From assembly GCA_034440615.1 (NCBI GenBank), contig JAOTOM010002946.1:61396-125395 (forward strand): DNA of 64,000 bases, in the 5' to 3' direction. The notes under the pieces were generated by a model. That model worked only from the letters and a program-made list of their open reading frames with translations, searched no databases and was not told where the DNA came from. Origin of the DNA: Ashinkailepas kermadecensis (taxonomy: Eukaryota; Arthropoda; Thecostraca; Neolepadidae). Positions within the stretch are counted from its first letter, which is position 1, and each line of letters opens with the position of its first letter. Of the stretch, positions 1 to 11,880 are shown piece by piece. Position numbers and translations under genes: made by a program.

Positions 1-1205
1 CACATCCTGCACCTAAATAATGCATGGACTCAGTTACGGATAAGTTTGACGCAGGAAAACCAAAAATATTGTATTTCCTTCACAAGATGGCATAAAGGAT
101 ACACTTTTATATCGGTAGTTTGATATGACCTGGTACAAGGATTAACTTCAAAATAAGACCGATCAAACAATATATGAATGGCGAAACTTCTAAACACTTA
201 TGTTATAGCTTATGGATTATTGTAGCTTATGGATTATTGTTGCAAACGTCGCGGCATGGGGACGGAATCTGCCCGTAAAGCGATGGCCAAACACCTTTTA
301 CTTCACCAGATAAAAGGTCGGCGTGCCGCAACCCTTGGTTTTGTGTCGAGTGACTCTAAATTGTGCAAGTACTCGAAACTTCTTTTCAAAACAGACGAAC
401 AGCACCTCTGAAAACTGGTCACGGTTACAACGTTGCATGGGAACACATATTTTGAATAAGGAAAAATCCACTGTTCTAGTTTTTATATTAAGAACTGTAG
501 AACTAGGCATGTTCGTACACTGTGCTCATTGTGTAATGGCACACAAATAATTCCAATTGAGTCTCACCCTTCTTGGACCGGACATCCAGGTGCGCGTCAG
601 GCGTCGCTGAAACGAAAACAAAGACAATAAATATTAAACTGCAAGCTAAGGTCACCACTAATTTAATTTTAACCGGCCAATGACTAAGATGGGTTGCAGT
701 GGAAAATGCATTGGATAGCCCCATCAACTTGCCTGGTGACCTTGGGTTCCACGTATCAGATTGCAACTGCCATACATATCACTTCATTATGAGATAACAA
801 ACATGGGCGGCGGAACCGATGGGGAGCTGTGGTACTGTAACCCATTCAGTGGTAAAGCATGCTCTGACTCATATGCCATGACTGCAAGTGAACGGCTTCG
901 AATGTGGCCTGCGTACTCTCGTACTAAAGCCGGATGTTCCGTCGCCAGTAGTCTTGGATGCACACATTTTTTACACCTCATCTCGGGGAGAAGCATCCAA
1001 GCCAACTTCAGTTTGAAAGAAGATTCAAGCGGAATATCTGTACTAGAAACAAGATAATGTGCTAAGTGAGAAAAAAAAACAGCGAAGACTCAGAACATTA
1101 GCTGCATGATCGTCTCTCCTAGACTGAAAAAAGTTGCGATCAGAAGACAACTGTGAGAAGTGCTATTCGAACACTGATATATCTGATATTCGAACAATGT
1201 CATCT
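1..1205. other. Unassigned single-copy-looking DNA
   Basis: I see no recognisable gene, RNA or repeat here. The open frames are all under 100 codons, overlap each other on both strands and carry no motif I know. A 16-base direct duplication of an AT-rich phrase lies near 213-240. Confidence 0.4.
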
Positions 1206-1218
1206 GATATACGTCCAT

Positions 1219-1282
1219 GGTTAGTTAGTTAGTTATTAGGGCTTTAGGGCGCATCGACTACATCGGTCATGTAGCGCCCAGA
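1219..1282 (-). mobile_element. 64-bp LINE-tail microinsertion with 13-bp target duplication
   Basis: Read on the minus strand this segment is the 3' stem-loop of the I-group LINE found at 57297-57357: GGGCGC, a loop containing ATGAC and GTCGAT, GCGCCC, then CCCTAATAAC and TAAC repeats. It is flanked by the exact direct repeat GATATACGTCCAT at 1206-1218 and 1283-1295. The duplication and the 3' TAAC tail show that it arrived by target-primed reverse transcription as an extremely 5'-truncated copy. It carries no coding sequence. Confidence 0.88.
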
Positions 1283-1518
1283 GATATACGTCCATAATCT
1301 GGTGCATCCAATATCCCTCACGCCAACAAATATATATTATGGTATACGTTCACAATCTGGTGTATCAATAACGTGAACAGTCAATTCAATCTAATGAAAT
1401 TTATGCTGGGTTAAATATGACGAGAAGTTTATGTCCCCCAAACAATATGTTCAATATGTTCCCAGTATGTCTGTTCAAGTTAATGCCACCCAAACATGAT
1501 ATTCCCACAGGGACGTAC

Positions 1519-1558
1519 ATAGATAGATAGATACAGATAGATACAGATAGATAGATAC

Positions 1559-1620
<62 letters not shown>
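1519..1620. repeat. (GATA)n microsatellite
   Basis: A run of GATA units, interrupted near its start by a few GATACA variants. It leads into the (TA)n tract that follows. Confidence 0.95.
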
Positions 1621-1630
1621 TGATGTATGT

Positions 1631-1649
1631 GATATATATATATATATAT

Positions 1650-1716
<67 letters not shown>

Positions 1717-1722
1717 TATATA
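1631..1722. repeat. (TA)n microsatellite
   Basis: An almost pure TA tract with a GATATA and a CACATA interruption, ending at the left arm of the inverted repeat. Confidence 0.95.
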
Positions 1723-2706
<984 letters not shown>

Positions 2707-2719
2707 ATTGCTCTGAAGG

Positions 2720-3020
2720 CATCGGAAAGAAAGCGAAAAGGCTGTCCCGAAGTTACCGCACGCGAGTGGTCACCCAAGGGATCGCGGAGTGACAGCGACC
2801 GCACGACTCCAAAACGGCGTCTGCGATCATCGGCGAGCAGAGGGCATGAAACCAAAACGTGACGCACTGGCAGCGGTGCGTGACATCGAGGGCAGTTTGG
2901 CCTATCCGCTCCCCTGAGCAGATGGTGGTGTGTTGCGTGAGTGTGCCCAAGCCGAAGGCGGCAGAGGACGACCTCGTCTCTCCTTGTCCTGCGGTAGGAC
3001 GAGGTCCACTCTCCTAGACG
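2720..3020 (-). pseudogene. I-group LINE ORF2: C-terminal CCHC knuckle
   Basis: After a frame change near 3020 the minus strand reads RLGEWTSSYRRTRRDEVVLC, then a LRLGHTHAT block and CPRCHAPLPVRHVLVSCP, a C-x2-C-x7-H-x4-C knuckle. The same order (LRVGHTYAT, CPRCTAPMSVRHLLVSCP) occurs in the second copy at 56900-57050, which confirms the family relation. This knuckle is thought to bind template RNA or target DNA in I-group elements. No ORF starts here on its own; it is the tail of ORF2. Confidence 0.8.
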
Positions 3021-3930
3021 TGGTTTAATCGTGTGTAGTTTGTTGTCCTGCAGAGTGTTCCAGATATTCTGCCATTTTCAATAACAAAAGCCGTGATTGC
3101 ACGGTGATATTCCCTAGCGGGGAGCGGCATAGACCGGCGGCATGGGGTTTGGGCTGCACGTTTCGCAGCGGCATCCGCTGCCTCATTACCCACGATGCCG
3201 ACGTGGCTCGGAATCCAACAGAGGATAACATCCCTTCCAGCTGGAGGCAGTGATGTGAGACGTCTCCTCAGAATATCCTGTACAATGGGGTCAGTGGTTT
3301 TAACTGCCTTAGCGCACAAAGACTGCTGAGAGAATCGGTAAAAATGACATGCGAGGCATCCCGCCCTACTTCAATAAAACTGAGTGCCTTGATGATGGCA
3401 ACAAGCTCTGAGGTGCATACCGTTGCATGGGGTTGAAGAGAGAAAGACCGCGATATGGAACCGATAACAAATGCACCGCCAACACCAGCATCAGTCTTCG
3501 ATCCGTCTGTATATATCGGCATGTATCAGTCATAGGAGGCTATGTGCTCTAGAGCATGCGAGCGACGACCGTGTTGTGTTGCATGTGCCTTCTTTACCAC
3601 GGAGAGCGACATGTCAATTGTCGTATGGGCCACCTGCAAAGGCGGTGGTTGTCGAAAACCGAACCGCATCATTCCCCGCAATCGGATATCGCTATCCTCG
3701 AAGAGTCTGCGCATTCTGATGCAAAAGGGGGTGCCATGCATAATGCGCGCTCGTCCAAATGTTGCAATCAAGCGATGGGAGAATACATACGCATACGCAA
3801 GATGACCGGGGAATTGGCGCACTTTACAGGCATAGCGCATCCCGAGCATTTCGCGACGGAGCGAGAGTGGTGGCTCGCGGGCTTCAGCCAGAAGGCTCAC
3901 AGAAGGTGAGGTGCGGAAAGCGCCGGTCAC
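3014..3930 (-). pseudogene. I-group LINE ORF2: connection and RNase H
   Basis: Frame 3930-3526 is the connection region (LLEDSDIRLRG-like) shared with the second copy at 56066. Frame 3522-3268 is the first half of RNase H, with YTDGSK (first catalytic Asp), TSELVAI (Glu) and FTDSLSSL (second Asp). Frame 3319-3014 continues with CWIPSHVGIVGNEAADAAAK, which carries the His and last Asp of the family. RNase H removes the RNA strand of the hybrid made during retrotransposition. The active-site residues are all present, but the domain is split between two frames, and another frame change occurs near 3020. Confidence 0.88.
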
Positions 3931-3933
3931 AAT

Positions 3934-5668
3934 TCAGAGCGCCGAATGGTGAATCACATCCAGTGATCGCTTGCTTGTTGTACAAGCGCTGTCATATATA
4001 AAACATGCGTAGCCGAGTTTTGAACGCACGAGAAAACGGCACAGCAGGAGCATAGTTTTCCTTCTCCTCCGTAGGACGTGCGCGCAACCATCTTCAGTAG
4101 GTTTAGCGATGTAAAACATTTATGTTGAAGTGTTTTAAAATCTTACTTGTAACTAAGACGGGCGTCAAAAATAACTCCTAAAAACCTGGCAGCGCGCTGA
4201 AATGGAATTGGCTCCCCATACAGCTGGAGAGCAGGGTCTGGGCAGCTTCGGCGGCGCCGGCAGAAATGCATTCCAACAGTTTTTGAGATGGAAAACCGAA
4301 ACCCGTTCTTGGAGCTCCACCTCTCCAAGCATGTTACCGCCAACTGAAGCTGTCGTGCCATTGACAGTGCACTGGATGTGCAGCACCAAATCGCGACGTC
4401 ATCCACGAACAGTGATCTGCCAATATTTCGTGGAAGAGAGTCGCAGATATCATTGATCATGATAGCGAACAGCGCCACGCTTAATACACTACCCTGTGGT
4501 ATCCCTTCCATTTGTGGGTATCTGTCTGACAGACGACTTCCGATCCGCACACGAAAGAAGCGCCTGGACAGAAAGTTCTGGAGAAAGAAGCCCATAGATC
4601 CACGAATTCCATACCTGAAAACTTCCATCCCGATGCCGTAGCGCCAGGTGGTGTCATACGCTCCGTGAATGTCAAAAATACTGCACCAATATGACGATTT
4701 TCCTGAAACGCTGCCTGTACCACGGTATCAAGAGCTAAAAGGTGGTGAACGGTGCTGCGGTTTTTCCTAAAACCACACTGCGCGTTGTTTAAAATGCCAT
4801 GTCGTTCAAGAAACCAGGTCAAACGCATGTTTACCATCTTCTCCATGAGCTTACAGAGTGATGATGTCAGTGATATTGGTTGGTAGCTCGCCGGGTCTGC
4901 ACTGTCATTTCCGGGCTTTAAAATTGGGATCATAATGGCCTCATGCCAAGTGGGTGGGAAATCCCCATTCTCCCACAGCAGGTTTAGTGTTGCCAGTACG
5001 GCATCAAGTGTACATGATGGAAGATGCTTGAGCATGTCGTTGTGTATTAGGTCGTCGCCTTCGGATACGTTCAGAAGGGTCGCAATAGCGGAACGCAGCT
5101 CAGCCAGCGTGAATGGCTCGTTATAACTTATGCGCTCGGAAGTAAAAAAGTTCAGTGGCTGTCTCTCGCACATGGCTTTGTGGTGTGTGAATGAATCGTC
5201 ATCACTGTAGCAACTACATCGGTTCGAGATTGTGCAAGCCATCTCAATGGCCACGTCGACCGGCTGGGTGATGTCTCGGCCGGCGACTCGTAGTACTGGC
5301 AGAGGTGTAGAGTTGTATTTACCGGCTATTCGCTGAAGTCTCGACCAGACCTGTGAGATGGGTGTGGAGCGACTCAGCCTGCTCACATAGTCCGGCCATG
5401 AATTACGCCTAGCTTCCCGGATAGTGCGTCGAGCATTGGCTCGAGCCTGCCGGAAGGCGATGAGATTCGCCGTACTGCTCCTTCGGTCAAAGGCTCTGTA
5501 GGCGCGTATTCTAGCCCGAATTGCCTGGCGACACTCCTCTGTCCACCAGGGAACGGGCGCACGACGGGGAGTGCCAGAGGTGCGAGGGATGGACTCAGTG
5601 GCGGTCTGTACGAGCAGGTTGGCGAATGCTTGCACCGACATAGGGGTGGCACCAGGCCTCACGGACAA
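3934..5668 (-). pseudogene. I-group LINE ORF2: reverse transcriptase domain
   Basis: The polymerase domain is spread over frames 5668-4481, 4628-4143 and about 4119-3934. The first holds the linker with VPWWTEECR and the fingers motifs LRSAIATL, IMIPILKPG, SYQPISLTSSLCKLMEKM and CGFRKNRST. The catalytic motif A (DIHGAYDTTW) is recovered only by changing frame at five A residues at 4674-4678 on the plus strand. The second frame contains motif B, GIPQGSVLS, motif C as LFVDDVAIW with both catalytic aspartates, and RFLGVIFDARL. The third reads LVRSKLGYACFIYDSA, matching the thumb region of LINE RTs. All catalytic residues survive, so the copy is young or the breaks are partly sequencing indels. 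Confidence 0.88.
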
Positions 5669-5722
5669 AATCTCCTCTAGCCGAGTCTCGTATGCTGACC
5701 AGTCGGCCTTCTTAAAATTCCA

Positions 5723-6415
5723 TCAACATGGTCGCGTCCCGAGTACTGCGCCATCCTCGTAATCTAGCCACACTGGAAAGTGGTCACTGCCTAGGGGGTC
5801 GTCGGCCACAGACCAGCTAAAACATTGTGCGAGTTGTGGGCTACACAAACTGAGGTCCAGAGCAGAGGTATGGCCCGAGGGCAGGGTAAGGTGAGTCGGT
5901 GTTCCAGTGTTTAGAATACATAGTGGTGCGTCGTGCATGAAAGATTCCAGACACCGACCCCGTGCGTTAACATCCTCGCATCCCCATGCCGTATGATGAG
6001 CGTTAAAATCACCCAGTATTAAGACCGGCGGGGGTAACTCGGACATCAAGCAGAGTAGTTCAGTTGACGGGAACCCCGCACCGCGCGGCAAGTACAGTGA
6101 GCAGATAGATATAGGACGGCGGTTAAAATGCAATCTTACTGCTACGGCCTGCAGCCTGCCGTGCAACACTAATCTCTCCGCCGCCACGTTATGGTGGACA
6201 GCCAGCAGTACTCCACCGTGCGCAATGGTGTCTGAGGGCATGTCCATTCGGAAGACTAAGTAGCATTTTAGGCTATAAATGTAGTCCGGCGTCACCTTGG
6301 TTTCTTGTAAACAGATGGCCGCCGGGCAGTGACGGTTTACGAGCACCTGGAGGTCTTCTGTGCTGGTTCTCAGCCCCCTACAATTCCACTGTAAAATGGA
6401 CCGCAGTTCATCCAT
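5723..6415 (-). pseudogene. I-group LINE ORF2: endonuclease domain
   Basis: This 230-residue frame is the N-terminal apurinic/apyrimidinic-like endonuclease of ORF2, the enzyme that nicks target DNA to prime reverse transcription. Visible motifs in order are LQWNCRGL near residue 8, the catalytic-glutamate block QETK near 38, ILGDFNAHH near 135 and GSDHFPVW near 210. These are the hallmark positions of the exonuclease-endonuclease-phosphatase fold. The first methionine lies shortly after the ORF1 region, and the domain begins within ten residues of it, which supports this start. The frame stops at 5723, about 50 bp before the next frame opens, so the domain is cut from the RT by a frame break. 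Confidence 0.9.
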
Positions 6416-6617
6416 TTAAACCGGGTTAAAATCAGTATGGAAAATATCAGACAATATCACAGGCGGGGGAGTCTGAAACAAAAGGAGCTGCTAAGATCAC
6501 CGTCAGTACACTATAAAGGTGGAGCCGACTTGGTGTCGACGGACGCCCTCGGGCGAGATCTGGGGTGTCCCCCACCGGGCGGTGATGGTGTACATGGGGG
6601 AGCTCGCTTACGCCCAG

Positions 6618-7952
6618 TCACGGGGGAAGGCCAGGGTGCGACTCTGTAGCCCCATAGGGTGGAATGGGGACGGGCCCATGACCCTCCCCGTATTTGGGGT
6701 ACATTGGGGACTGGCTCTGGTACTTGGGGACGGTGGAGGTGTCGCCTTGGGAGGCTCCCCACCAACTCGGGCGCTCAGCGACGACTCCCTGGAACTGGTC
6801 CGTGCTGCCCGACCAGTCGCACCCATATCCGGCGCCCCCCCTGCGGACGTCGACCGGGAGACGTGGTCGGGCCGCCGGAGGAGCGACCACCGGGACTCGT
6901 CGAGAGGTCACGCCAGACTCCCCTGAACTAGTTGGTGGGGGTGGGAGAGTTGACGTGGATGGTACTGGGATGGGCTGGGCTGGTTTGGGATCGGTGGAGG
7001 TGGTGGGTAAGGATTCCAGGTGGTTAACGGAGGGCCTGGCGGGCCTCTTGGTTCGCTGGATTAGTTGCCACTTCTCCGGAGCTCTATCCGGAGAAGGCGG
7101 CGTCGCGACCTCAGAGGCCGGTGCCGGAGAAGCAGCACGCTTTTCTTCCTCTAGGGGTCTCACTCATCTGGTTTGGTGGTGTCGTTGGCGAAGCGACGGG
7201 GACGACGAAGGAGCGAAGGAGCGCACACAGTTGTGCGATCAGTCCGTTGGTTCTATTTTCCTCTATCTGGAATGGGACTGAGTGGTGTTTTTTACTTTTG
7301 ACGCGTAGGATATTGTTGGGTTAGACTGGCCATAAATGTCCCGAACTTCACGAAAGGTTATTTTGCGGGCGTGCTTAATTGCGATGATTTCCTTTTCTTT
7401 TATGTAACCCGTACAGGTGCGGTCAAAGGAAGCATGAGGAACTTGTCCCCGCCCACAGTTTACGCAGTTGAGTGTCTCGGAAGCGCACTTACCACATGCT
7501 GGATGGTTCCTACAAAACGAGTTTGTGTGGCCGTACCTTTGGCATTTAAAATACCGCATCGGGTTGGGAAAGAATACTCGTACCTTGACACGCAGGTACC
7601 CCACTAGTATCTCAGATGGTAAGTCTGTGGTGTTAAAAGTTAAAATGATGTTGTTCGTCGTAATCATCTCTGCGCCTTTCCTCAACCTTCATCTTTCTCG
7701 CACCCGTGACTCCGAATTTGCACAACCCGTCAACGATCTCGTCCTCTGGCACGTCCCTCAAGTCATAGCAATTGATTATTCCACGCGATGTGTTCTTGGT
7801 TTTGTGCGGTTCTACTCGTGCTCTGACGGCACATGCGGTAGAGCCGACGCGCCGAATCGCCGATGATAGTAGCATAGCTGATGTTGCTGCGCCTGCTGTT
7901 GTCGTGGCCGTGATCGGGAACGACGGTTCCGCTGGCGAGGCCAGGAGTCATG
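6618..7952 (-). pseudogene. I-group LINE ORF1 (gag-like, zinc knuckle) remnant
   Basis: ORF1 proteins of I-group LINEs bind the element RNA and form the ribonucleoprotein. Three frame-shifted pieces can be followed on the minus strand. The first (7875-7633) reads through a conserved-looking RGIINCYDLRDVPEDEIVD region. The second (7685-7263) has a CCHC-type cluster: YFKCQRYGHTNSFC, then CGKC and NCVNCGRG, the usual ORF1 knuckle block. The third (7163-6618) is a proline-, serine- and threonine-rich tail without a fold I recognise. The frame changes near 7640-7680 and 7170-7260, so this is a pseudogene or contains sequencing indels. The N-terminus is missing because CR1 sequence begins at about 7953. 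Confidence 0.78.
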
Positions 7953-9643
7953 GTCACAAATCTGCCAACTGTTGAACCACAGCCCAGCAACAGGTGATCA
8001 GTTACATGATGTTGATTTCATTGACAGTGATGTTGTTTTGAATTATGTCAGGAAAATAAAGCCAAACAAGGCAGCAGGACCTGATGGAATCTATGCTAGG
8101 GTATTGCGGGAAGCTGAAAAAGAATTGGCAATTCCACTCAGTATAATATTTTGTAGATCAGTTTCACAAAATGAAATTCCAACCGATTGGAAAAGGGCAA
8201 ATGTAGTTCCTATTTTCAAGAAAGGAGAAAGAGGGAAAGTTGAAAACTATAGGCCAGTAAGCCTCACATCACTAGTCTGCAAGGTACTTGAATAAATTAT
8301 CAAGGATAAAATAGTTAGTTTTCTGGAAGGAAACAGAGTGATTCAAGATACTTAACATGGGTTTAGAAAAGGGCGATCGTGTCTCACAAATCTCTTGGAC
8401 TTTTTTAATTTTGCTACAGAACAATTTGATAAGGGAAATCAGGTTGATGTAGCATATCTTGACTTTAGCAAGGCCTTTGACAAGGTACCCCATAAACGGT
8501 TAATGATGCAGCTTCAGGCCCATGGTATTGTGGGTAACATCCAAAAATGGATAGGGTTGTGGCTTTCAGATAGACAGCAGAGTGATGCTAAATGGTACAA
8601 AATCATCATGGCAAAATGTTCTTAGTGGAGTCCCCCAAGGGTCAGTACTGGGACCACTATTGTTCATTATGTTTGTAAATAACATTGAAAGTGGCCTAAG
8701 CAGTAAGGTTTTGAAATTTGCAGATGATTTGAAGGTCTTTAGGGCAATAACAGGGCACAATGAGCAGGTCTTGCTGCAGAAAGACTTAGACGAGCTTGTG
8801 AAGTGGTCCGAAAAATGGCAAATGAAATTTAATTTTGATAAGTGCAAAATCATGCATGTAGGTAGGCAGCATATCAAGGCTCCATACTTGATGGGTGGCC
8901 AAGTACTATCTGTGACTCAGCAGGAGAAGGACTTAGGTGTTATTTTTAACACAAAATTGGGGACATCAGAACAGACCAAAGAAGCCAGGAAGAAGGCACT
9001 AAGAATGCTTGGGGCAATAAATAGGAATGTATCATACAAAAGTGAGGAAGTCATGAGGAAGCTTTATTGTGCATGTCAGGCCACATCTGGAATATTGTGT
9101 CCAAGCTTGGTCCCCTAGTTATGAAAAAGATTGTTGGCTTTTAGAGAGAGTACAAAAGAGGGCAACAAAAATGGTGAATGGTATGGGCAACCTGGCATAT
9201 GAGGAAAGATTGAAGAAATTGAATATGTTTTCACTTAGATATAGAAGGCTGAGAGGAGATCTCATCGAGGTCTTTAAATTTGTTCATGGTCAGGAACAGG
9301 GTTATCTCAGGGAACTGTTTGAATTTAACAGAAATGATGCAATTAGAGGTCATCAATTCAAAATTAAAGTTAATCACAGCAGGACAAGGTTAAGACAGTC
9401 CTTCTTCACCAACAGGGTAGTAGAACACTGGAACCAGCTGCCAGAAACCATTGTCAGTAGCAACACACTAAACATCTTTAAGAACAGCATAGACAATCAT
9501 TATAAGAATAGGGGACTTGTTTTTCTGTATTCCAGGGAGAGTTGATCAACACATTTGATGGACAACTGGTTCAGTGTACAGAGTGCAACCAAGAAGGGCC
9601 CTTGTGGCTCATAGTTGCACTGATCTTTTATGTCTTTATGTCA
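7953..9643 (+). mobile_element. CR1-type LINE, 5'-truncated copy A
   Basis: A 5'-truncated copy of the same CR1 family found at 12692-18480 and 18985-20995. It begins inside the ORF2 linker (CACAAATCTGCCAACTGT) and ends after a 3' untranslated region in tandem TTTATGTC units, the 8-bp tail style of CR1. Its left flank is the I-group LINE ORF1, and its right flank is a gypsy gag fragment. Confidence 0.88.
7972..9545 (+). pseudogene. CR1 reverse transcriptase, copy A
   Basis: This is the RT and C-terminal part of CR1 ORF2, which copies the element RNA at the nicked target. Motifs run in order: IKPNKAAGPDGIYARVL, NYRPVSLTS, HGFRKGRS, YLDFSKAFDKVPH (motif A), GVPQGSVLGPLLF (motif B), FADDLKVF (motif C) and DLGVIF. 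They are followed by the C-terminal HVRPHLEYCVQAW-like and HWNQLPETIVSS blocks. Compared with copy C, it has two nonsense changes (CAA to TAA near 8353 and TCA to TAA near 8294), a 2-base deletion at about 8580 and a 2-base deletion at about 9074. It is therefore inactive. The reading frame ends at 9545 in both copies. Confidence 0.9.
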
Positions 9644-10290
9644 CCCGTCCTTGTTCCCGGGCGATCGCTGAGGGCTGTCTCCAGGCGACCGACGGCGGCC
9701 GTCAGCACAGTCACCATGCCTTGGAGAGCAGTCAGCGCGCTGGTGTCGGATGACATCTGATTCATTGATTATTTGGGTTTAAGGGCGCGCCGACTGCAGG
9801 GTCATTTGGCGCCCATGTCGGATGACATCGCCGTGGCCGGAGCAGTCAGAACAGGTGGGCAGGTTGCTCCGACTGTTGCCACCATGCTAGTGCCAGAAGC
9901 CTCAGGAAACCTGTCTGCGGCTGTGGCCAGCGTATTTAAAGGCGTGTCTTCCGGAAGCAGGGCCAGCGCTGCTCGGGCCACCTGTGGCAGCCGCTGCAGG
10001 AACAACGTCCTGAGCAGCTCGCAGTCAATCCCCTGCGGCACCCAGCTCAGAGCGCATCCTCAGAAGCAGCTGTGATGGCTTCTTGTCTCCCAGCTGCTGA
10101 TGCCACAGGAGAGCCTCCAGGCGGCTGGCTCGGGAGTGCGCCAACCGGTTTTGCAGGGCCGCCGTGAGCGCAGAGTAGATTCTTGGCTGTGTGGTGATTA
10201 TATCCCTGACCTGGGTGGCGACTGGTAGCGGGAGGTTGGCCACCAGCAGGTCAAACTTCACTGCATCGTCGCTGATGCCAGCCACGCGGC
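9644..10290 (-). pseudogene. Ty3/gypsy gag (capsid) fragment
   Basis: On the minus strand this reads AGISDDAVKFDLLVANLP, then a segment resembling LTAALQNRLAHSRASRLEAL, GDKKPSQLLLRMRSELG, and after a frame change LLRTLFLQRLPQVARAAL followed by a leucine-alanine-rich TAADRF stretch. This order is the core of gypsy-type capsid domains. The fragment ends at the CR1 tail at 9643 and fades at about 10290, where AT-rich DNA begins. It is split by a 58-bp microinsertion at 9758-9815. Neither LTR nor pol is adjacent, so this is a relic. The integrase at 53.6-54.4 kb is far away and need not belong to the same element. Confidence 0.72.
9758..9815 (-). mobile_element. 58-bp LINE-tail microinsertion with 14-bp target duplication
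   Basis: The exact direct repeat TGTCGGATGACATC lies at 9744-9757 and 9816-9829. Between them, on the minus strand, is GGGCGC, a loop with ATGACC, then GCGCGCCC, CTTAAACCCAAATAATC and a degenerate AATC tail. This is the I-group LINE 3' stem-loop and nothing else. It interrupts the gypsy gag reading frame, so it is younger than that fragment. Confidence 0.9.
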
Positions 10291-10570
10291 ACGCAAATAT
10301 GACTTGGCATACAATACCAGTTTATTGCATAGGTATTTTTTTCACGCTATCCCGTATATAGGTAGATAACCAAATAATAAAGGTACAGTCATAAGTACGC
10401 CATGGGCTCAAAGTTGAGTCTGAAAGACATCAAGAGCATTTTAAATGACAATAAGTCCATGACAGATTTTGACATCCTACTGTGCCCGTTTTGACATCTC
10501 ACACCCAACACAAAAAAAATATTGTAGCTGGGCCAGCATCACACTGATCTCCCCATCCAGAAAAAACGGT

Positions 10571-11290
10571 AACCTGCATCACCGGGAGACCTCCATCCAG
10601 TGAGCCTAACTCCAAAAGTCCTGGAAAGGAAAGGTTCGTGGTACCACTGATACCTATAAGACATAAAATAATCGATCATCAAGTTTCAATATAGGAGCAT
10701 CAAAGGCTGCTCTATCGCGTTCTACCTGATATGGCTACTGCACAACATGTTGGTCGAACTAGACAAACCTGGGAAACTCTTCTCCATCGTCATGCACGAC
10801 TTTCAGGAGTTCGACTTCATCGACCACATGAGTCATCAAGAACTTCCTGGCGATGGGACTGAGCCCCAGTACACCAGGTGGGTTTGCTCATTCCTGAATG
10901 AGTGACAACAAGGGGCAATATGCCAGATAGAATACTCCAAAGCTGGAAACCTATCACGTGCGGAATCCCACAAGGCACCCTGCTGGGGTCCGTCGCCTTC
11001 CTCGTGATGGTGAATGTGGCAGCCTCAGACACCAAAAATATCATCAAATATATCAACGATCTGGCAATTTCTGAGGTATGTCCCATCGAACAAGTTGCTG
11101 CAAGCCACAACCGATGCCCTCTGCGAGTGGCCCGACAGGAGCAGGATGGACCTCACCACTTTTTAAATTCATTTTCCAGCCTGTTTGCAAAGGAAAGACG
11201 GGCAACTTTATCAATTAAATGGGTGCAACATGCCTCTGTGCAAACTTCACCTGGATCCACACTTAACTGGTGGACCCAGGACTGAAATAC
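10571..11290 (+). pseudogene. Decayed LINE reverse transcriptase fragment
   Basis: The plus strand reads a broken RT: PVSLTPKVLER near 10600, then FSIVMHDFQEFDFIDH (a degenerate motif A), CGIPQGTLLGSVAFLVMVN at about 10960 (motif B) and IIKYINDLAISE at about 11045 (motif C; the consensus Val-Asp-Asp has become Ile-Asn-Asp, so the first catalytic Asp is lost). The motif B and C wording differs from the main CR1 family here, so this is another LINE, probably also in the CR1 group. Stops and frame changes are frequent. The 280 bp before it hold nothing I recognise apart from a stretch also seen near 53150. Confidence 0.7.
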
Positions 11291-11880
11291 GATTAGGTAG
11301 CACATAATACGAAATGGAATGAGGATTGGGTCTAGAAATTCAAACTAGCAGAATATTAGTGTTCCCACTATAATGGAACACAGATGTTGATGAACATATG
11401 CTCAGGTGACCCGAAGACCCGTGGGGAGCATCAGCGTTGAACAATTACTGAACTTACACTCACCATCAAATTCTCCTCCCTTCATGGCTTGACGGTGCAC
11501 AAGCCAAATTAGTCAAGAAAAGCTTGCTGATCAGAAACAGTACACTTCATTGCATGCCAGCGGCATGGAATGCCAGTCTGACATAAAACTATATTCTGAA
11601 ACCAAGAGATCTTGTCAGCCTCATCTTGATCATGCACCCTTCTTTAGGATTCTTAAATGCTACAAATGGTAGGACTCTTAGGTGGCATGTTTCTGATCGT
11701 TGAATATCATTAAAAAATGTTGAATTGGCAAATGGTAATGGTGATGATTTTTGGATTAAGGTGGCAACATTGTGAGGTCAAACTCATACATACCTAGGTA
11801 GGTAGGTAGGTGGTATATGGGGACTGCTCCATTTGCAATTATATCCCATTTAAAGCTGCACATTAGTACAGAAGTTCACA
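11291..11880. other. Unassigned AT-rich DNA
   Basis: No gene or clear mobile element is visible. A short GTAG(GTAG)n run lies near 11793-11812. The stretch may include untranslated ends of the flanking LINE relics. Confidence 0.35.

Noticed and set aside
6519..7281. Plus-strand frames of 135 and 195 codons
   Set aside because: They are antisense to the proline-rich tail of the LINE ORF1, whose minus-strand reading connects to zinc knuckles.
9773..10075. 100-codon plus-strand frame
   Set aside because: Antisense to the gypsy gag fragment and crosses the microinsertion and its duplication.
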